From Oscheius onirici (Eukaryota; Nematoda; Chromadorea; Rhabditida; Rhabditidae), in assembly GCA_932521025.1 (NCBI GenBank), contig OW051468.1, positions 186,064 to 250,063 on the forward strand: a stretch of DNA of 64,000 bases. The letters are read 5' to 3'. The position numbers and the translations under genes were made by a program. Position 1 is the first letter of the stretch. Every line of letters begins with the position of its first letter. The notes under the pieces were generated by a model. The model saw nothing but the letters and a program-made list of their open reading frames with translations. It had not been told where the DNA came from and did not search any database. Positions 1-14,454 of this stretch are shown here, piece by piece.

Positions 1-251
1 CTTACCTGTACACTGCTTTTTATAGGAGTCCTTTTTCGAAATTATATGGGTTCAGTCAGTTTTTTTGGTTAAGCGAACGGCGGCTCCTTCAAGAAGTGGA
101 GTAACGTCCCTCGGGGTCGAGGTTTAGGGCACGGCCAAATATGAGACCATTCCATGTTTATCATCGCTGTTAAAGCGAGCCTCCCACTACTGTCGCTTCT
201 CAGTTTATTAGTCACTTAGTTCATGAATTCAGCCAAAACGTGGCTCAGCCT

Positions 252-340
252 CGCTTGCACAGCCTAGTGGATAAGAGCGTCGACTGTGAAACACATGGCC
301 AGGGTTCGATTCCCCAGGGCTCGATTTTTTCGATTTTTTA
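252..340 (+). ncRNA. tRNA-like element (A-box/B-box, T-tail)
   Basis: An A-box-like AGCCTAGTGGATAAGAGC is followed by a good B-box, GGGTTCGATTCCCC, and then two T6 runs split by CGA, which would terminate RNA polymerase III. The acceptor halves do not pair and the anticodon arm is poor, so this is not a working tRNA. A tRNA-derived SINE head, tRNA relic or short pol III RNA are all possible. Confidence 0.35.
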
Positions 341-2919
341 CTTTAGGCTGGAGGGACAAAGGGACAGAAAGTCAGAAAGAGAGAGAGAGAGAGAGAGACA
401 GACACTGAGTCTAAAAATTTCAAAAGTTCATACGACAATTATGCGATCTTATCTGTTCTCCAACTGTCACCTGGCATTTGCCCAAAGACTGACATTTCGA
501 CAGCGATCGAACACAAAACCCATTCAATTATATTCGTTTCTCTTTCTCCCATTTGACCCAGGCATTTTATGGTCATTGAAGTTGTCCCCCCGCCTTTGTT
601 TATGTTGGCAATGGCTTAAATTGAATATCTAAGTCGTTTGATTACAGCCGCCGCATGTGGGCCCAATTTTCGCTACCGATTATAAACAAATCGGGTCTGG
701 GAGAGAGGAGGCAGAGGCGTGAACAAGAATTTTTAGCATACTTCCTTCCGCTTGTCTTTGCCTTTCTGTCTATGACTTTCTCTCAGTCTCCCTGTCCCTG
801 TCCCTGTCCCCTACTGCTGCTTCTCCCCACACCTGACAGCCACTCCTTACCATCCAATCGGTCCACTTACAGCTCGTGTGTCTCCCTAATTGACCTGTCC
901 CCCTCTCTCACTCCATTCGCGCGATTGAGCTACAGAGAACAATGCCGAGTCGGGTCCAAATACGGTCAGATGCTCTTGCTTTCTCCTCACTCACTCGAGG
1001 CTGCGAAACATCAAGACAAACATTGAGGACAGCGCCAACAACACAGATTAGGTTGATTCTTCTAGTCTTCTCCACCCCTGGTCATCTGTCTTCTTTTGTG
1101 CCTCTTTTGCGGTAGACCGCCGGTCAAAACCAGCGTTCATGGCTAATGATTGACATTGCGGAAAAACGGTCACGACAATTACCAGCCAGCCAAAACTCTA
1201 ATTGCCAATACCGTAGTCACATTATTAGAGCGTCTTTTGGGACATCCTGTTACCGATGATGGGACTCTGACAGTTTTTGTCTGGTTTTGCATTGAATTGC
1301 CGAGACTGTTCAGCTCAGAATAGTGACACTCACGTCTTTTGAAAATGTAAAAAGAGCCACCGTTGGAATCAAAATGAGTGGGACACTGAAAAATCATGAT
1401 CAGCAGCACACAAAGAATCAAAGTTATGCCAAAAACCGTAGTACATGATGTAGGTACTGTCCTCTACGCCTTTGAACTCTTTTGAAGACAAGTCCGGTTT
1501 AACCTGTACCAGGCGAAGCGACCTGGAAACTGGACTTTTCACCAATTCCCAAAGCTTTTCCAGCTCACTCTTCGTGTCATCTTCCAGTTGCCAACTTAGC
1601 AAAGCCTGTTAACAGTTTCCCCGGATTGAGTTGAAAAATATGCAGTTTGTCAATGTTTTGCAAACGCCTACCGAATGTATAAGTTTGTTTAAAACACAAT
1701 TTCACGTGCTTCCTCTATAGTTGACATTTGACAGATTTGACAAAGAAAATTGTATAGAATCAGCTTGAACAAGAACCATTTTCCTTAGCCTGAAGCTTAC
1801 TCTCATCTTTTTTCATTAGAGAAGATCGGTAGAAAATTGATGATTCTTTTCTGATATTTCCGAAGTCCACTCTTTTGTCTCAAAACTTTCGGTCAAAGAT
1901 CGTGGTTTTTCTAGAAGACTATTGTACTTTTCTAACCGTTCTATCGCTTAACCCATCTGATTCAGCGCTCATCATTTTACTAGCCTAAACTTCTCTGAAA
2001 AGTGTGAACTTGCACAGACTCCTCCCCATCAATCTGTGTATCGAGAGGACGTGAGCACAGGTACATTGAGAGCCGCGAAACATGTTAGATTAAGCACTCG
2101 AGGCTTGCTCCCTGTTGACATTTCGACGTCTCTACCCGACGAGAGAAAGATTGAGAGAGAGAGAGACTACGGTACATTGACTCTTCCCTTTTTATTCTTT
2201 CCCATTGTCCTCAACAGCAGACACACACCTGTCAGCCTTTTGAATAGACTCATCTCCGATTCAGCAACAATTAGTCCAGCGCCTAATTAAATCATCTCCC
2301 TCTCTTCTTTTCTCTAGTGCTGGTGTGAAAGGCACCACACGGTGGTGATTAGCCTCGCAGCCATCTCAATAATTCACTGTTTTGATAGGCTCATAATGCT
2401 ACCAGAGTGGGGATTTGGCGGAATCTTTTTAGAAGGGAAGCTGGCAGTAGCGTGGGAAGTTTTGTGGTACTAGGTCTTCGAAGTAATGCCAAAATATTCT
2501 TGACTGATCATATCGGGCAAACTATACGCGACGATGATAGGCAGCCTGTCTGTCCTTAGTAAAGTTTTATCCGAATCAACCGCAGGTATCTTTAGAGGGC
2601 CCTGTGAGACAAGTGGTCTTGCGACCATTGGGGAGGTTTCCTGAGAGGCCAGGTCGTTCCAAGGCAGCCCTTTCTAGCAACGCCTTCACCTGATGCCCTC
2701 AGTATAACAACGGGGCGGTATCTTTACCCCCTCTCCTAAACTTGGGGGTTTGGAGGTCGGCGGAGAAAATGTGCTTTTTCCGGCTCTCGTTTGCATTTTC
2801 CAGCGTTGTCCAGGTGAGCAGCGTTATAGCCCTGTTCAAATTCTACAATTTTGTAGAAGATTGTGAAGCTTGAAAATGCTGTTATCACTGTGAACAAGTG
2901 ATTCAAAATATCCAAGTTT

Positions 2920-2933
2920 GGGGGGGGGGGGGG
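2920..2933 (+). repeat. Poly-G homopolymer (G14)
   Basis: A run of 14 consecutive G in intergenic DNA. A G13 run occurs at 50752-50764 and a G5-A-G10 tract at 36285-36300. Long G tracts are a known feature of Caenorhabditis genomes. Confidence 0.9.
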
Positions 2934-4526
2934 TAAAGAAACCTGCCCGATAAAAACCCTAGATAAAACTCGGCAACACTTTGTAGAAAAGTTTCAGTCA
3001 AAACCTTGTTGTTGTCCCCCTTTCCACCTGATTCCAGTCAAATAATATCCATGCTGTAAAATGACTCACATCTTTAGATATTTTCGATAGTCAAATTGGG
3101 TCCACGCTCGTCATTTTAGCGTTCATCATCCCGCGCCCCGAAATTTCAAGATGAAACGTGCGGAGGTTGTGAGTAATCATGAGAACCGTCTCGCCTTCTT
3201 TGTCTCTTCATTTTCCTCTCACCCTTAAGTTCTTCTTTCTCACAAAAGTCCAATCTCAATTAGAGAGAGAGGGAGGACATCTTTTCGCGCGCGAGCAAAC
3301 AGTCCGTGCGCGTTAATTGATTGTGAGCGAACATGAGAGCAAGTCACAAGGCTTTTTTGAGGGAAAAAGGAGAGCAGATAGTTCTCTGACACTTGAGAAA
3401 TCAAAGTGACTAGTTGAATGTAGCGCGTGCCAAACATGTTACCATGAAATTTACAAATGACTGGACCTGCCGACGTCGCCTGACGCCGTCGTACCCCACA
3501 TGGCACCCCCACAACTGTAGCAGAACTTTTCCAACTCTTTTCCAAGTGCAAAAAGCTATTTGGTGCCTAATTCCTAACAGGACATAACTTGTTATCTGCT
3601 CCTTCAGTGGTTCTTTGAAACGGTGAAAAGACGGTTTTTTTTAACGGACGTGATAGCTGGATTCCTCGCAAAAGTTCAATAAAAATTGTCCTCAAATTCT
3701 CATTTTCGCAGTGTCCAAGGGTTTAAAAATACACTTTGGGCGACGTTAGCGTTTTAATAAGAGCGGATTGGTCCTCTAACGATCAGATCGAAGCCCGTGA
3801 GTAGGCTCCTCGGAAAGAGTATAAAATTGATCTGCTGGCTTGAGAATTAACAGCAGCTCCACCCCTAACTGTCAAACCATTTTCGAACCTAACATCAAAG
3901 TTTGGAATTTATATTTGCCACAGTTTTGTTTTTTATGCCTCTGTCAAAGTACAGTCCGAAACGTCCATCAAATTTTGCCCTTTTTTGCAGACGCTGATAG
4001 GAAGGGATGATCTTACAACAAATGGCAATAAAACGGGAATAGTATGTTTCTGATAGTATTCCAGAATTCCTCAAAATTTATAGCCATTGACGGTTTTGTT
4101 TCTTCCCCCCACCAGTTCTGCTCACAGTGGTTTTTGGGCCACAGTTTTTCCGAAGAAACAAGGGCATCTTAGACTGATCACATATCTTTTGATTTATGCC
4201 CTGTATCCTTTGACTCATTCCTAGGCTGTCGAACCTGTGCAATTTTGCAAACATTTGGAATATTATCATGACCTCTCACTGTCTCTTCCGTCTCTTCCTT
4301 TTTCCCGATCAAAATTTTTTCCTATCACACGGTAGTTAGGCAAAAAGCGTTTGAGAGTGCTTCGAAATCTGATCCCAAGGTCCCATTGCGCTCCTCTCTC
4401 TGACAAAAATTGTGTAATGCATGAAAGTCTTCATCGTCCCCTCGAACTCATTTCTTAGCCCTAGTCGGTAGTTAATTTCATTCTCCTCCTCTCTAAGGGT
4501 GGGCGTGGCTCGATTCCATCCAATGA

Positions 4527-5693
<1,167 letters not shown>

Positions 5694-6111
5694 TAGCGCT
5701 GCCTCGAATTCCGCACGAACAGTTGTTCAACAAGGACTCTCAAAATCAAATTGATCCCCTGCCATTATATTTTTTTCGCAGCGTTCCCTCTCTCACTCTA
5801 GGCTATCTGCTGTTCATGCTGTAAAGCTTAATCACAAGGAGAAAGACTGAGAGGGGGAACACAAGGGGAGGCCGACAGGCCCACCCAGCTTGTTGGAACT
5901 TCTAAAGGAGTTTACATGACTGTCAAGATTAAAAAATCTGTAGAGTTTATAAAAAGTTAACGGGTTCTTTTTGACAAACTCTGATGAATAATAGTAGAAG
6001 TAGCCATCCTGTTTAGCTGGAAAAACACGCAAAGATTATTTTTTTGCAGAAAAATGAATTGGCAAACATTTTGGCAGAAAAATGACAACATTTGAAAGAA
6101 GTCAAAGGTTA

Positions 6112-6300
6112 TATCCCTGTCTTGGGCGAAAATGTTCGATTTGAAAATGGTCCCTTTGCAAAAATCTTGGCTTAGTATCCTTTGCGTGCTGTAATTATGC
6201 CAAATTTATATAAAATGTAAACATTGGATACGCAGCCAAAATTTTTGAAAGTAACTATTTTCAAAGCGAACATTTTCGCCGCAAGACAGCCCCTTTATCT
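6112..6300. mobile_element. Foldback element with GGATAC core
   Basis: Two arms of about 75 nt are imperfect inverted copies: a left arm carrying CTTGGGCGAAAATGTTC (about 6112-6185) and a right arm carrying GAACATTTTCGCCGCAAG (about 6220-6300). Near the centre lies GGATACGCAGCCAAAAT, a variant of the GGATACTCAGCC core found in other foldbacks here. There is no coding capacity, so it is probably a non-autonomous inverted-repeat transposon. Confidence 0.6.
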
Positions 6301-7039
6301 AATCATTTTTGTGCTTCTGCAGCTGTTAATAACAACAAGAACTTCGGTAGTTTTTCCCTACAGAGCACTTTTGGAACGGTTATGTGTCCTTTCGAAAGAT
6401 TAGATCGGAAAACATAAAGCAGAAAAATAGAAATTCAAATTATTTTACTTAACAATTTTTTGCGGGAGTTTAAAATGATACTGTCAAGTAATTTTGGCGC
6501 AGTCTGCGGAAGATGTTTGTGGTACATGCTACAAAAACAATGCTGATAGAAGATGGGAAATCGGAATAACCAAAAACCTTAAAAGCTCCTCCAACTAGGT
6601 GTTCGACACACGACGCGGGCACATCATAATTTTTGTCTCTCGCCCTCCTCTCATAGCACAAGTGACTCAATCGGCAATTGACAAGCTGTCGCATTGTAAT
6701 CCATCAATCACACTCTTTCATTGCATCCCCCTTTCTCCGGAGCCGTTCTTTACCGAACCGTTCCGTCCAATTTTCATTGAGAGTTTCAAAGATTCCGGAG
6801 CCTATAATTTCGAGTCCCGAGAGCATCGAGAAAAAGAGTGAGAGGCCAAGAACATGTGTTCACAATTAGAGGCCCTTCTCGCGATTTTCGGCATATAAAC
6901 GTAGATAAGAGACGGGCCTGGGGTTAGTTTTTTTTTCTGTTCAGCTTGGAAGATGTGAGTGGCTTCTATTTCCTTTACTCATCTGTGTCTCTCTCTCACT
7001 TTCTTCGTGTTTTGGTCCTGAATCTAAACTTTTCCAGAA

Positions 7040-10000
7040 ATGTCGCTTCGCATAGACGAAGCCCATTCTCAGCTCTTTGCCTCACCGTTAGGTCTTGTGG
7101 GCAAGCAGGCTGAAGAAAATGGTTCCGATCTTGCCGGCCCTGCTGCCGAAGAACAGACGGGAGCCAGTAGTCCTGATCAGAGTGCTGGAATGGACTTGGA
7201 GGCACAACAGAAGGCATTCCAACGATTCGCATCAGGATTGGGACTGAGCGGCTTCAGAGCCCCCTTCAACATGAACTGTTTGCCGCCGTTTTTGGCAGCC
7301 TTGCAGGGAAATCCGCTGTCCATTCAGGTAGGGAAGAAAGACGGAAAGTGAGACCTTTAGTTTAGCAGCAACTCCTCGGCCTGACATCTGGTCTATCTGG
7401 AGTCTCTCCGGGACCCGATGACGACGATGACGTTGTCGGAGCCACAGAGCCCGAAGACCTGACCTTCCGAAAGGATATCAAAGAAGAAGGCGGCTCCACT
7501 GAACATTCCAACGGTTCCGGAGCACCGACATGGTCTTATGAGGAACAGTTTAAACAGGTAGATCTTTGTCTCCCTATCTCTTACAATGGAAGTGTTCGAA
7601 CGGTACACGCGGTATATAAAATCGGCTTTCGCCAGGAGAATCAGAATGATTCTGGGGTTGTTTTCGATTTCGCTAATCGATCGGTTCTCAAACTGCCTTG
7701 TCATCTTTACTGCTCTCTGAACATTTAAACAAGAGCAGCGGTTGGCCGAGTGGGAGCATGACCGCCTGCGAAGCAAACGTCTTTCGTTCGAATCCTCCCG
7801 GCGTTTTTTTTCGTTTTTTTTGGAGGCTCACCTGTCCTTGTCGATTTGCCGTCTTCTTCTGACTCCAAGCACGAAACTTAGTAAAAAATAGAATTTTTCC
7901 AGACTACTCTTAGTCTCTCTGTTACTACGGTAATCTAGTCTCTCTCCCAATTACCGTAGTCCAGATTAGTATCCAGAGAGAGAGAGAGAGAACCCCGGAT
8001 TGGTGCCATTGTTTTCATAGCAAATCGCCGTCGCAATGAACTATTCACGCGGTCTCTCAAAAGAAAGAAGGGGGAGATTATTCGAGACTCTTGGTAACGG
8101 GACGGGCCTGCTCCTTCTCTCAATTTGAACGAGTAATAATGGGTTACAGCCCCGAGGGAAGATAATGGAGTCCCTATGATTTAGGACATCACATGTCCTC
8201 CAGAGCCATAAAAACTGCAAGAGGGCGCCTGTGGCCCCGGCGACGATTAGCATCATATTTGATGGGATTACATCCAAAACAGCCTGGTCTCATAGCTCAT
8301 TCGCCTTTCCAATTGCCCCCTCCAAAGTCATTCGAGTAATAATCGGAGGGGACCAATTCAATTAGTGTCTTTCATCTGGATGTCATACTGTAGTTACCAT
8401 TTAAGAAGCTGAGGGGATAATGAAAAGCTTGCTGAGAAACGGAGGGAATTGGGGTGGAAGCGAGGAGAGATTAGGTAGGCTCGCTGAATAGAATAGCTGA
8501 GTATCGAGAGAGGCAGATGGGATTACGGTAGATTGTTTGATTTTAGAAGTTCAGTAGTGCTTGGAAAGTTTACAGAGGAACCAAAGAGACAGAGAGTCAG
8601 AAGGACAGAGGGAGGGAGAGACATGTTGGAGGAAAGTGTGGTACCCAGTGACTCTGGTGCTTCGCAGACCATGAACAGTCTAGAAAGAGCGTGTAGGTCA
8701 TTAATGATCTGGTCAGGAGATCAGATAAAGGGCTTTCTAACACATTTTAAAAAATTGAAAAAGGTTAAAAAATGACCGAGCTATGACTTCCGCAAAGTAG
8801 GCCAAAATCGGAGTTTGCGAAACAATTTTCTGAAGAACGGCTTGGTCTGAAACTTTGCGCGGTAATTGGTATCACCATGAGGTTCAATCTGAATTGGGTT
8901 AATTCCTTTATCTAGGAAGGCTAGGATATAGGAAGAGGTCCATGAAGATCACTGATCAAAAACTCTGCCAATAATCGCAGAAATTACCTCGAGGTCTTAT
9001 TTTTTGGCCCAACGTAGTCCAGACGTAGAGAAGTGGAGCCCAGAAAGCCACTTGTCGATATCTCATTTATAAAAGAAGTTATGGCCAAAAGGGTCAATAA
9101 TAAAAAGCCTTGACTTTTTTGACAGGTTATCCCTCAGTTTTTATCACTTTTGGTCCTGTTGGCTTACCATACTGTTTCAGTAAAAAAAACAGTAGTAATT
9201 TTTCAAATAATCACATCTCTTTCCAGCTCTACGAACTCAACGACGACCCGAAACGCAAGGAATGGCTCGACGATTGGCTCAGCTTTATGCATCGTATCGG
9301 TACGTATATCTATTTCTCCAACTCGGCTCACTCTCTCGACGTCTTGCTATCAAATATTGCTGCAAGGAGTTGAGCAAACACAAGCAGAGGAAGCTCACTC
9401 TGATTATATTAAGATTGTTTGACGAGTTGTTCGCGCGCGGACAGGACACAGAGGACAATACGAGACTCGATTGATTGATGGAAAGAGGGACTGATTTTTT
9501 TAGGCAAGCCCGTGACAAGAATCCCTATTATGGCCAAGCAGGTGCTCGATCTCTACGAACTCTATCGACTCGTGGTCCAGCACGGTGGACTCGTTGAAAT
9601 TATTAATAAGAAGCTCTGGAGGGAAATTACCAAAGGACTGAACTTACCCTCCAGTATTACGTCGGCAGCCTTTACGCTTCGAACACAGTAAATTTCTTTG
9701 TCCCTTCGACTTTCTGCTCCTGTGGGTATTTTAGTGATACACAATCCACTTAAAAATGCTCCCAAGTCTCTGTGTGTGTCTGAAGCTCTAATTGAGGATA
9801 AGGAGGGGAGCTTTGTGCGCAAATTAGTTTTTAACATGTCGCGACAGGACAAGCAAGTGCGCGAAGAGTTCTTATAACTTTGGTAGTTTCTTTGGGGGGA
9901 CAGGGCGTGACTGGAACAGATTGACAAGGGGAGAAGGGAAGGGGAAATAGAACTGAGGCTCTGTGACAGAGCGAAGTAAAAAGGAAGAAAAGGAACCTCT

Positions 10001-11700
10001 AACATTAGCCCTGGAAGGGCGTTGCAAACCTTGTTTTCCAAAAGTCCATAAATCCACCAAAGTATTTTTTAGAAGCAATTTTTACTTTAGTCAAATAGCC
10101 AATTAACTTCACACTAAACAATACACCAGGATTAGAAATGTTGTGAATCCAGAAAAGACGATGTGTGACATATTAAAGTTTACTGTAGTTTGTGACGACA
10201 TTTGCAATTCCTCTTCACATTATTTCACGGTAGATGAAACGTATCCGTAGCCAGTGATTTAGAATTTCCCCTTTTTAAAAGTCAAATTGATGTCAAAGTA
10301 AAAAATATTAAAATCCAGATGATGTAATATTGTAATTGAAAACGAACAATAGTGAACTTATGGATTTTTGGAAAACGGTGTCTGTGTATCACTAAAGTAC
10401 CCTCCTCTGTTCGTCTGTCCTCTGTCTCTCTGACCAAACCACTTGCAGATACCAAAAATACCTTTACGACTACGAATGCGAAAAGGAAGGACTCTCGAAT
10501 CCTTCCGATCTCCAAGCAGCCATCGACGGTAACCGACGAGAAGGACGACGAACAACAGCCGCTCCAAGTTTTGCTCCTCTCGGCTATGCCCTCCCTCATC
10601 CGGCTGCCAATCTCCTTGGTAAGCATTTGAACGGCCTCGGCATGCGAAACGGTAACTTTTCAAAACAAAATACAAAAAAAACTAAATTTACAGATTTCAT
10701 GGACGACGACGGGTTAGGCATTGCGGGCTCTCATAACAATCTTTTTGCTGCCTACCGGGCGGAACAGTTGGCCATGTTGGAGGCACAGCAGAGACAACTT
10801 GAACGGGCACAAAGGGCAGCGGTAGAAGCTGTGACGAGGCACAGTCTGGCGACAATGCAGCCATCGGGAAGAGAATCAACTTCCAGTCTGGATTCTGAAG
10901 CCTTACCAGGTATGTTCTGGGCTAACTATGGCAGAAAAGAGAGAAAAAAAAATAGAAAAAACCAGTAGGAGAGATACTGACTGTGTTGGAACAGAATCCT
11001 AGACTCTGTTTCCAGTAGATTGACTGAACTGAATTGAATACAGTAACAGACTTATAAGAATGTATGAGTCTGAAAGGGAACAGTCAAGAGAGAGAGAGTC
11101 AGATACAGGGAGTTTCAGTACTGTGAGAGAGTACAAGAGTTTGGATGTTCCACAGGTTCAGAACCGATATAGAGGCATATACTGTACAAAAAAAGTTTAA
11201 AAAAAATGCGAAATGAATTTTTTTTAGGCCGAAGCAAAGTCGGCACGAGACAAAAGCGAAAGTTGGGCGCAGCGCAGAATCAACAAGTCAGGACAGAGGG
11301 ACAGAGAGAGACAGACTTTCCATAGACTGAAATACAAGACTAGAGTCTAGAAGGCAGTACAAGAGTCTGGATGGATTGAACAGGGAGAATAAAGACATGG
11401 GACAGAGTACACGATTTTCTGTGAACTGGACAGAGTCTAGGAACTGAACTGTCGCTACAGTATCCTCTACAGTACAGAGCATATTACCGTACTCCTAATT
11501 TTTCAGCCAAACGAGCTCGCTTGGACAACAATGACCAGTCCAATTCGACTTCCACATCCCGTGAGCTCAAAATCTCCACGCGCAAGTCCGAAGGCCAACA
11601 GGGCGAAAATTCCATGGTCGTCTCGATGGAAATCAACGGAATCACCTACCAGGGAGTCCTTTTTGCCCTCGACAAGGACAAGTCCACAGCGGAGGCGTAA
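7040..11700 (+). CDS. cfi-1: ARID3 / dead-ringer (CFI-1) transcription factor
   Basis: A sequence-specific DNA-binding factor of the ARID3 (Bright, dead ringer, C. elegans CFI-1) family, nuclear and typically a cell-fate regulator. Exons: 7040-7327, 7366-7557, 9227-9299, 9504-9687, 10449-10618, 10694-10909, 11507-11700, giving 438 aa in frame. The extended ARID lies at about residues 155-270 and contains LYELNDDPKRKEWLDDWLSF, PIMAKQVLDLYELYRLV, GGLVEIINKKLWREI and YQKYLYDYECEKEGL. The last exon carries the conserved C-terminal REKLES-like block (MVVSMEINGITYQGVLFAL). A second donor at 10652 would add 11 in-frame residues. The ATG lies 2 nt after a TTTTCCAG acceptor. Intron 2 (1.7 kb) holds a tRNA-like element. 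The gene converges on TMEM53. Confidence 0.9.
7734..7822 (+). ncRNA. tRNA-like element (A-box/B-box, T-tail)
   Basis: In intron 2 of the ARID3 gene, on the same strand. It has a type-II tRNA-like A-box (TTGGCCGAGTGG), a B-box-like GTTCGAATCC, and T8-CG-T8 directly after. T-arm and acceptor pairing fail, so it is a relic, a SINE head or a non-tRNA pol III RNA. Confidence 0.35.
8625..8740 (+). repeat. Dispersed repeat F fragment
   Basis: A stretch containing TGTTGGAGGAAAGTG and CGCAGACCATGAACAG matches segments at 51870-51950 and 62620-62700. It lies in intron 2 of the ARID3 gene. No coding sense was seen. Confidence 0.55.
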
Positions 11701-11829
11701 CCCGGTGTCTTTAATCTCTTTTTTATCCCCCAGTCCTTTTTTCGCAAGATCTGACAGAGAGCTTAATCCAGTTTCTTCCAGAGGCTTATTTAGCAGCCTA
11801 CAATTAATTTGTGCATGTGTCCATATAGT

Positions 11830-11835
11830 AATAAA
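11830..11835 (+). terminator. Poly(A) signal, ARID3 gene
   Basis: AATAAA 130 nt after the ARID3 stop codon and 125 nt before the convergent TMEM53 stop. Confidence 0.55.
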
Positions 11836-11959
11836 TATTGTGCGAAGCGCAAAGCTTTACCCTCATCACAGTATAAAAATGGAGACAAGTATAGGTCAAT
11901 ATAATTTGGCTCACTCGGAAGAACTAGTATTTACACCGGTCTGTAGCAGAAAATGGAGT

Positions 11960-13369
11960 CTAGAGGGTCTTCTCGGTCCTGTGAATCAGCTCCAGACAGG
12001 CTTGTTCGTAGAGATCCGGCGCCGTCACAAAGTGCTTCACGTGGTCCGAATCGGCAATGTGCAGCAGCTTCACGTCCTTTCCGAGCGTCTTTTGGTAGTC
12101 GGCGAAGCGGGTCACGTATCTGGAAAAGGAGGTTTTTCTGTGAAGAGTTTTTCGAACAAATTTGCTACTGAAATTTGAAAGGGAAGCGGCTAGCAAGGAC
12201 AGGGTAGGTATTGCCTGGAAAGGTTGCATGACAGAGACAGGAAGAAAAGAAACCGGGAGAGTACAAGCAATTGAGTGTTTCAAAACAGTAGCAGTAACTA
12301 ACTAGACAGAAACGTGTACGGTAAGTTATCGTAACCTGAGAGAGTATATTAGTCCGGACAGGGATAAGTACAGCTAGTCAGAAGAAAATACAGTCATTGA
12401 TTCACTGTGAGACAGTTTTGAGAGATGTCGAAAGTGAAAGTGTACAAAAGTCTGTAGAAGTCTGAACAGGCAAGAGTGAGAGAGTCAACTGAACCCGATT
12501 AGACTGAACCGTGGACAGTAACTGAACTGGATTCGATATAGTAAGAGACATTGGACTGAGTAGGAGAGAGTCTCTTCAAGAACAAAGTGATGCAGTGTTA
12601 GACCGAACTGGATAGGAGACAATAAAATGAGAGAGTGGAAAAGGGCGGGACAGAGAGCATAATTGACTGGAGCTGATTCAGTACCGGGTGAGAGTCTGTC
12701 TTGTCAAGGGAATGATAGAGAACGGAGAGTACAGAGCAGGATATTTTTAGACAAAGAAAGACTCACTTATGTCTAATCATATTGTCGCCTTCCGAATATA
12801 TATAGAGCTGCGGAACCGGCAGGTCAACATAAGACTGTATCCAGTAGTATTGCGAAAATTGGGCCCGAATTGTTGGATAGACGTAAATGAGCGGGTTCAT
12901 CTAAATTTGACCATTTTTTCAACAAAACAAATGTAAAACTCACAAAGAAATTCCTCAACTTGAACATGTTTTTGATGTAGATCTCTCTCAGGTGTGGATT
13001 TATCCAATCCCAGCCTTCCAGAGGCGGCGTCGACTGAACGACGGCCTGGGCTGCCGGTCCGGCTGTCGTGACTGCTGGAGCACTAAAAAGTAGCATTTTT
13101 GAGAGCGAAAAATAAAAAAGAAACCTGTCAAAAATGATGCCACGGATCCGATCGCGGAGATGTTCTCGCTGTTCGGCTTCCGTCCACTTCCAGAGCGAGA
13201 TTAGAGCCCGAACGCCGTTCATCGAGAAAGTGTGGATGATTATTGGACTGCAAATTTGATTCTGGACATTTATGATTAAGGATATTGAGATAAAATGTTT
13301 TAAAGAGAAAGAGAGGTCAACCGAAAGAAATCCAAAGTGAGACAAAAGATTTCGCTCCCGGGTGGGCTC

Positions 13370-13405
<36 letters not shown>

Positions 13406-14073
13406 GCCTATTGCGCCACGGAAGCACAGATTCGTCATTCTTATCTTGGCTTACATTCATGCCCAGTCCAAGTGGGTTGACTGAAGCTCGTGAGACTCAA
13501 AAAGAACATTTTTATCCCTTTTAACGACCAAGTTTTGGCTAAAACTGAGTAATTTTGCCGAATTACGTTAAAAAAAACGAAAAATAGGCACCTGTAACCG
13601 GTTTTTACGCTCTTTTTGGGAAAATTAAAGTCTAGATGCCTAAAAATCAAGCTTACTTGTGTTTAAAGTCGCGAAAGTCTCCAAATCTGCCGGCATCGAG
13701 TCCTCGGAACAGCGGAGACATGTAGAATCCGTACCGCGAGTTCGGAATCCGATAATGATAGCAGGGCGGCGTAAAAGTGACGGTCTGGTAGCCGTGTCGG
13801 TGGTAAATTGTCGCATATTTTTCCAGATGGCTCGACTTGGCTCCGGCCCAGCCCAAAAGAAGCACCACGGGCTTTTTCCTGTCGTTCGGGATCGGCGTCG
13901 AGGATCCTTCTAGAGTTTTAAAGAGAAATTTAGTGAAAAAGGATGCAAAAACCTTCAGATTCGGGTCCGGCAACAATCAGCCGCGGCTCAAAGACGTGTC
14001 GACTGAAAAAGAGCCGAACTTGGCCCGAACTGGCGGCTTTCAAGTACGGGACGAGACGGGACCCGATCTGCAT
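11960..14073 (-). CDS. TMEM53: TMEM53 homologue (DUF829)
   Basis: A member of the TMEM53/DUF829 family, alpha/beta-hydrolase-like proteins associated in vertebrates with the nuclear envelope; the reaction is not settled. Exons in transcription order: 14073-13953, 13909-13657, 13247-13125, 13082-12944, 12900-12767, 12119-11960, giving 309 aa (human about 277). Visible family features are the first strand and nucleophile-elbow region (KKPVVLLLGWAGA, then KYATIYHRHGYQTVTFTPP), IIIHTFSMNGVRAL in the middle, and the C-terminal LYIYSEGDNMIRH and IADSDHVKHF blocks that hold the acidic and histidine positions. The first ATG lies 9 nt after a TTTTCAG acceptor and 380 nt downstream of the preceding gene on the same strand, which suggests a downstream operon gene. 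Intron 2 contains tRNA-Asn. Intron 5 is filled with degenerate GAGAGTACAG-type repeats. Confidence 0.88.
13353..13425 (-). tRNA. tRNA-Asn (GTT)
   Basis: A complete 73-nt tRNA on the minus strand. The acceptor stem GCTTCCG pairs with CGGGAGC (one G-T pair), the discriminator is G, the D-arm contains GGCGCAATAGGCAGCGC, the anticodon loop is CTGTTAA with anticodon GTT, and the T-arm is GGTTGGTGGTTCGAGCCCACC-like with full pairing. No intron and no encoded CCA. It lies within intron 2 of the TMEM53 gene, in the same orientation. Confidence 0.96.
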
Positions 14074-14454
14074 CCAGTTCTGCTGAAAATGTGGAGATAT
14101 TTGTGATGAAAACAGGATAAAATGACTTGAGAAGAGCCTGACAACAAATTTACGCCGTTTTTAGCAATATTTTGGCGAAACTCGGACAAAAACATAACCG
14201 AAACCGCCCGTTTTCGATAAAATGACGAGAAATGTGGGAAAATACAGGAGAAGAAGCATAACTTCCAGACTTTTCATCGCGAAAAACTATAAAATCAACG
14301 AATTTATTCGTGTTTAGAGCCATGTACTCGTAACAGGGTACAGAAGGTAATTTTTTAAGTACAGCGAGGAATGAACTAGCATAACAAGGAGGTAAGAAGC
14401 AAAGGGAGACAAATACCCGACAAAAATTATAACTTAAAAAGAAAAATGGGGGCT

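Noticed and set aside
1179-1602. Overlapping minus-strand frames with a hydrophobic stretch
   Set aside because: The two phases overlap, no splice sites join them to other exons, and I recognise no family; at best a decayed fragment.
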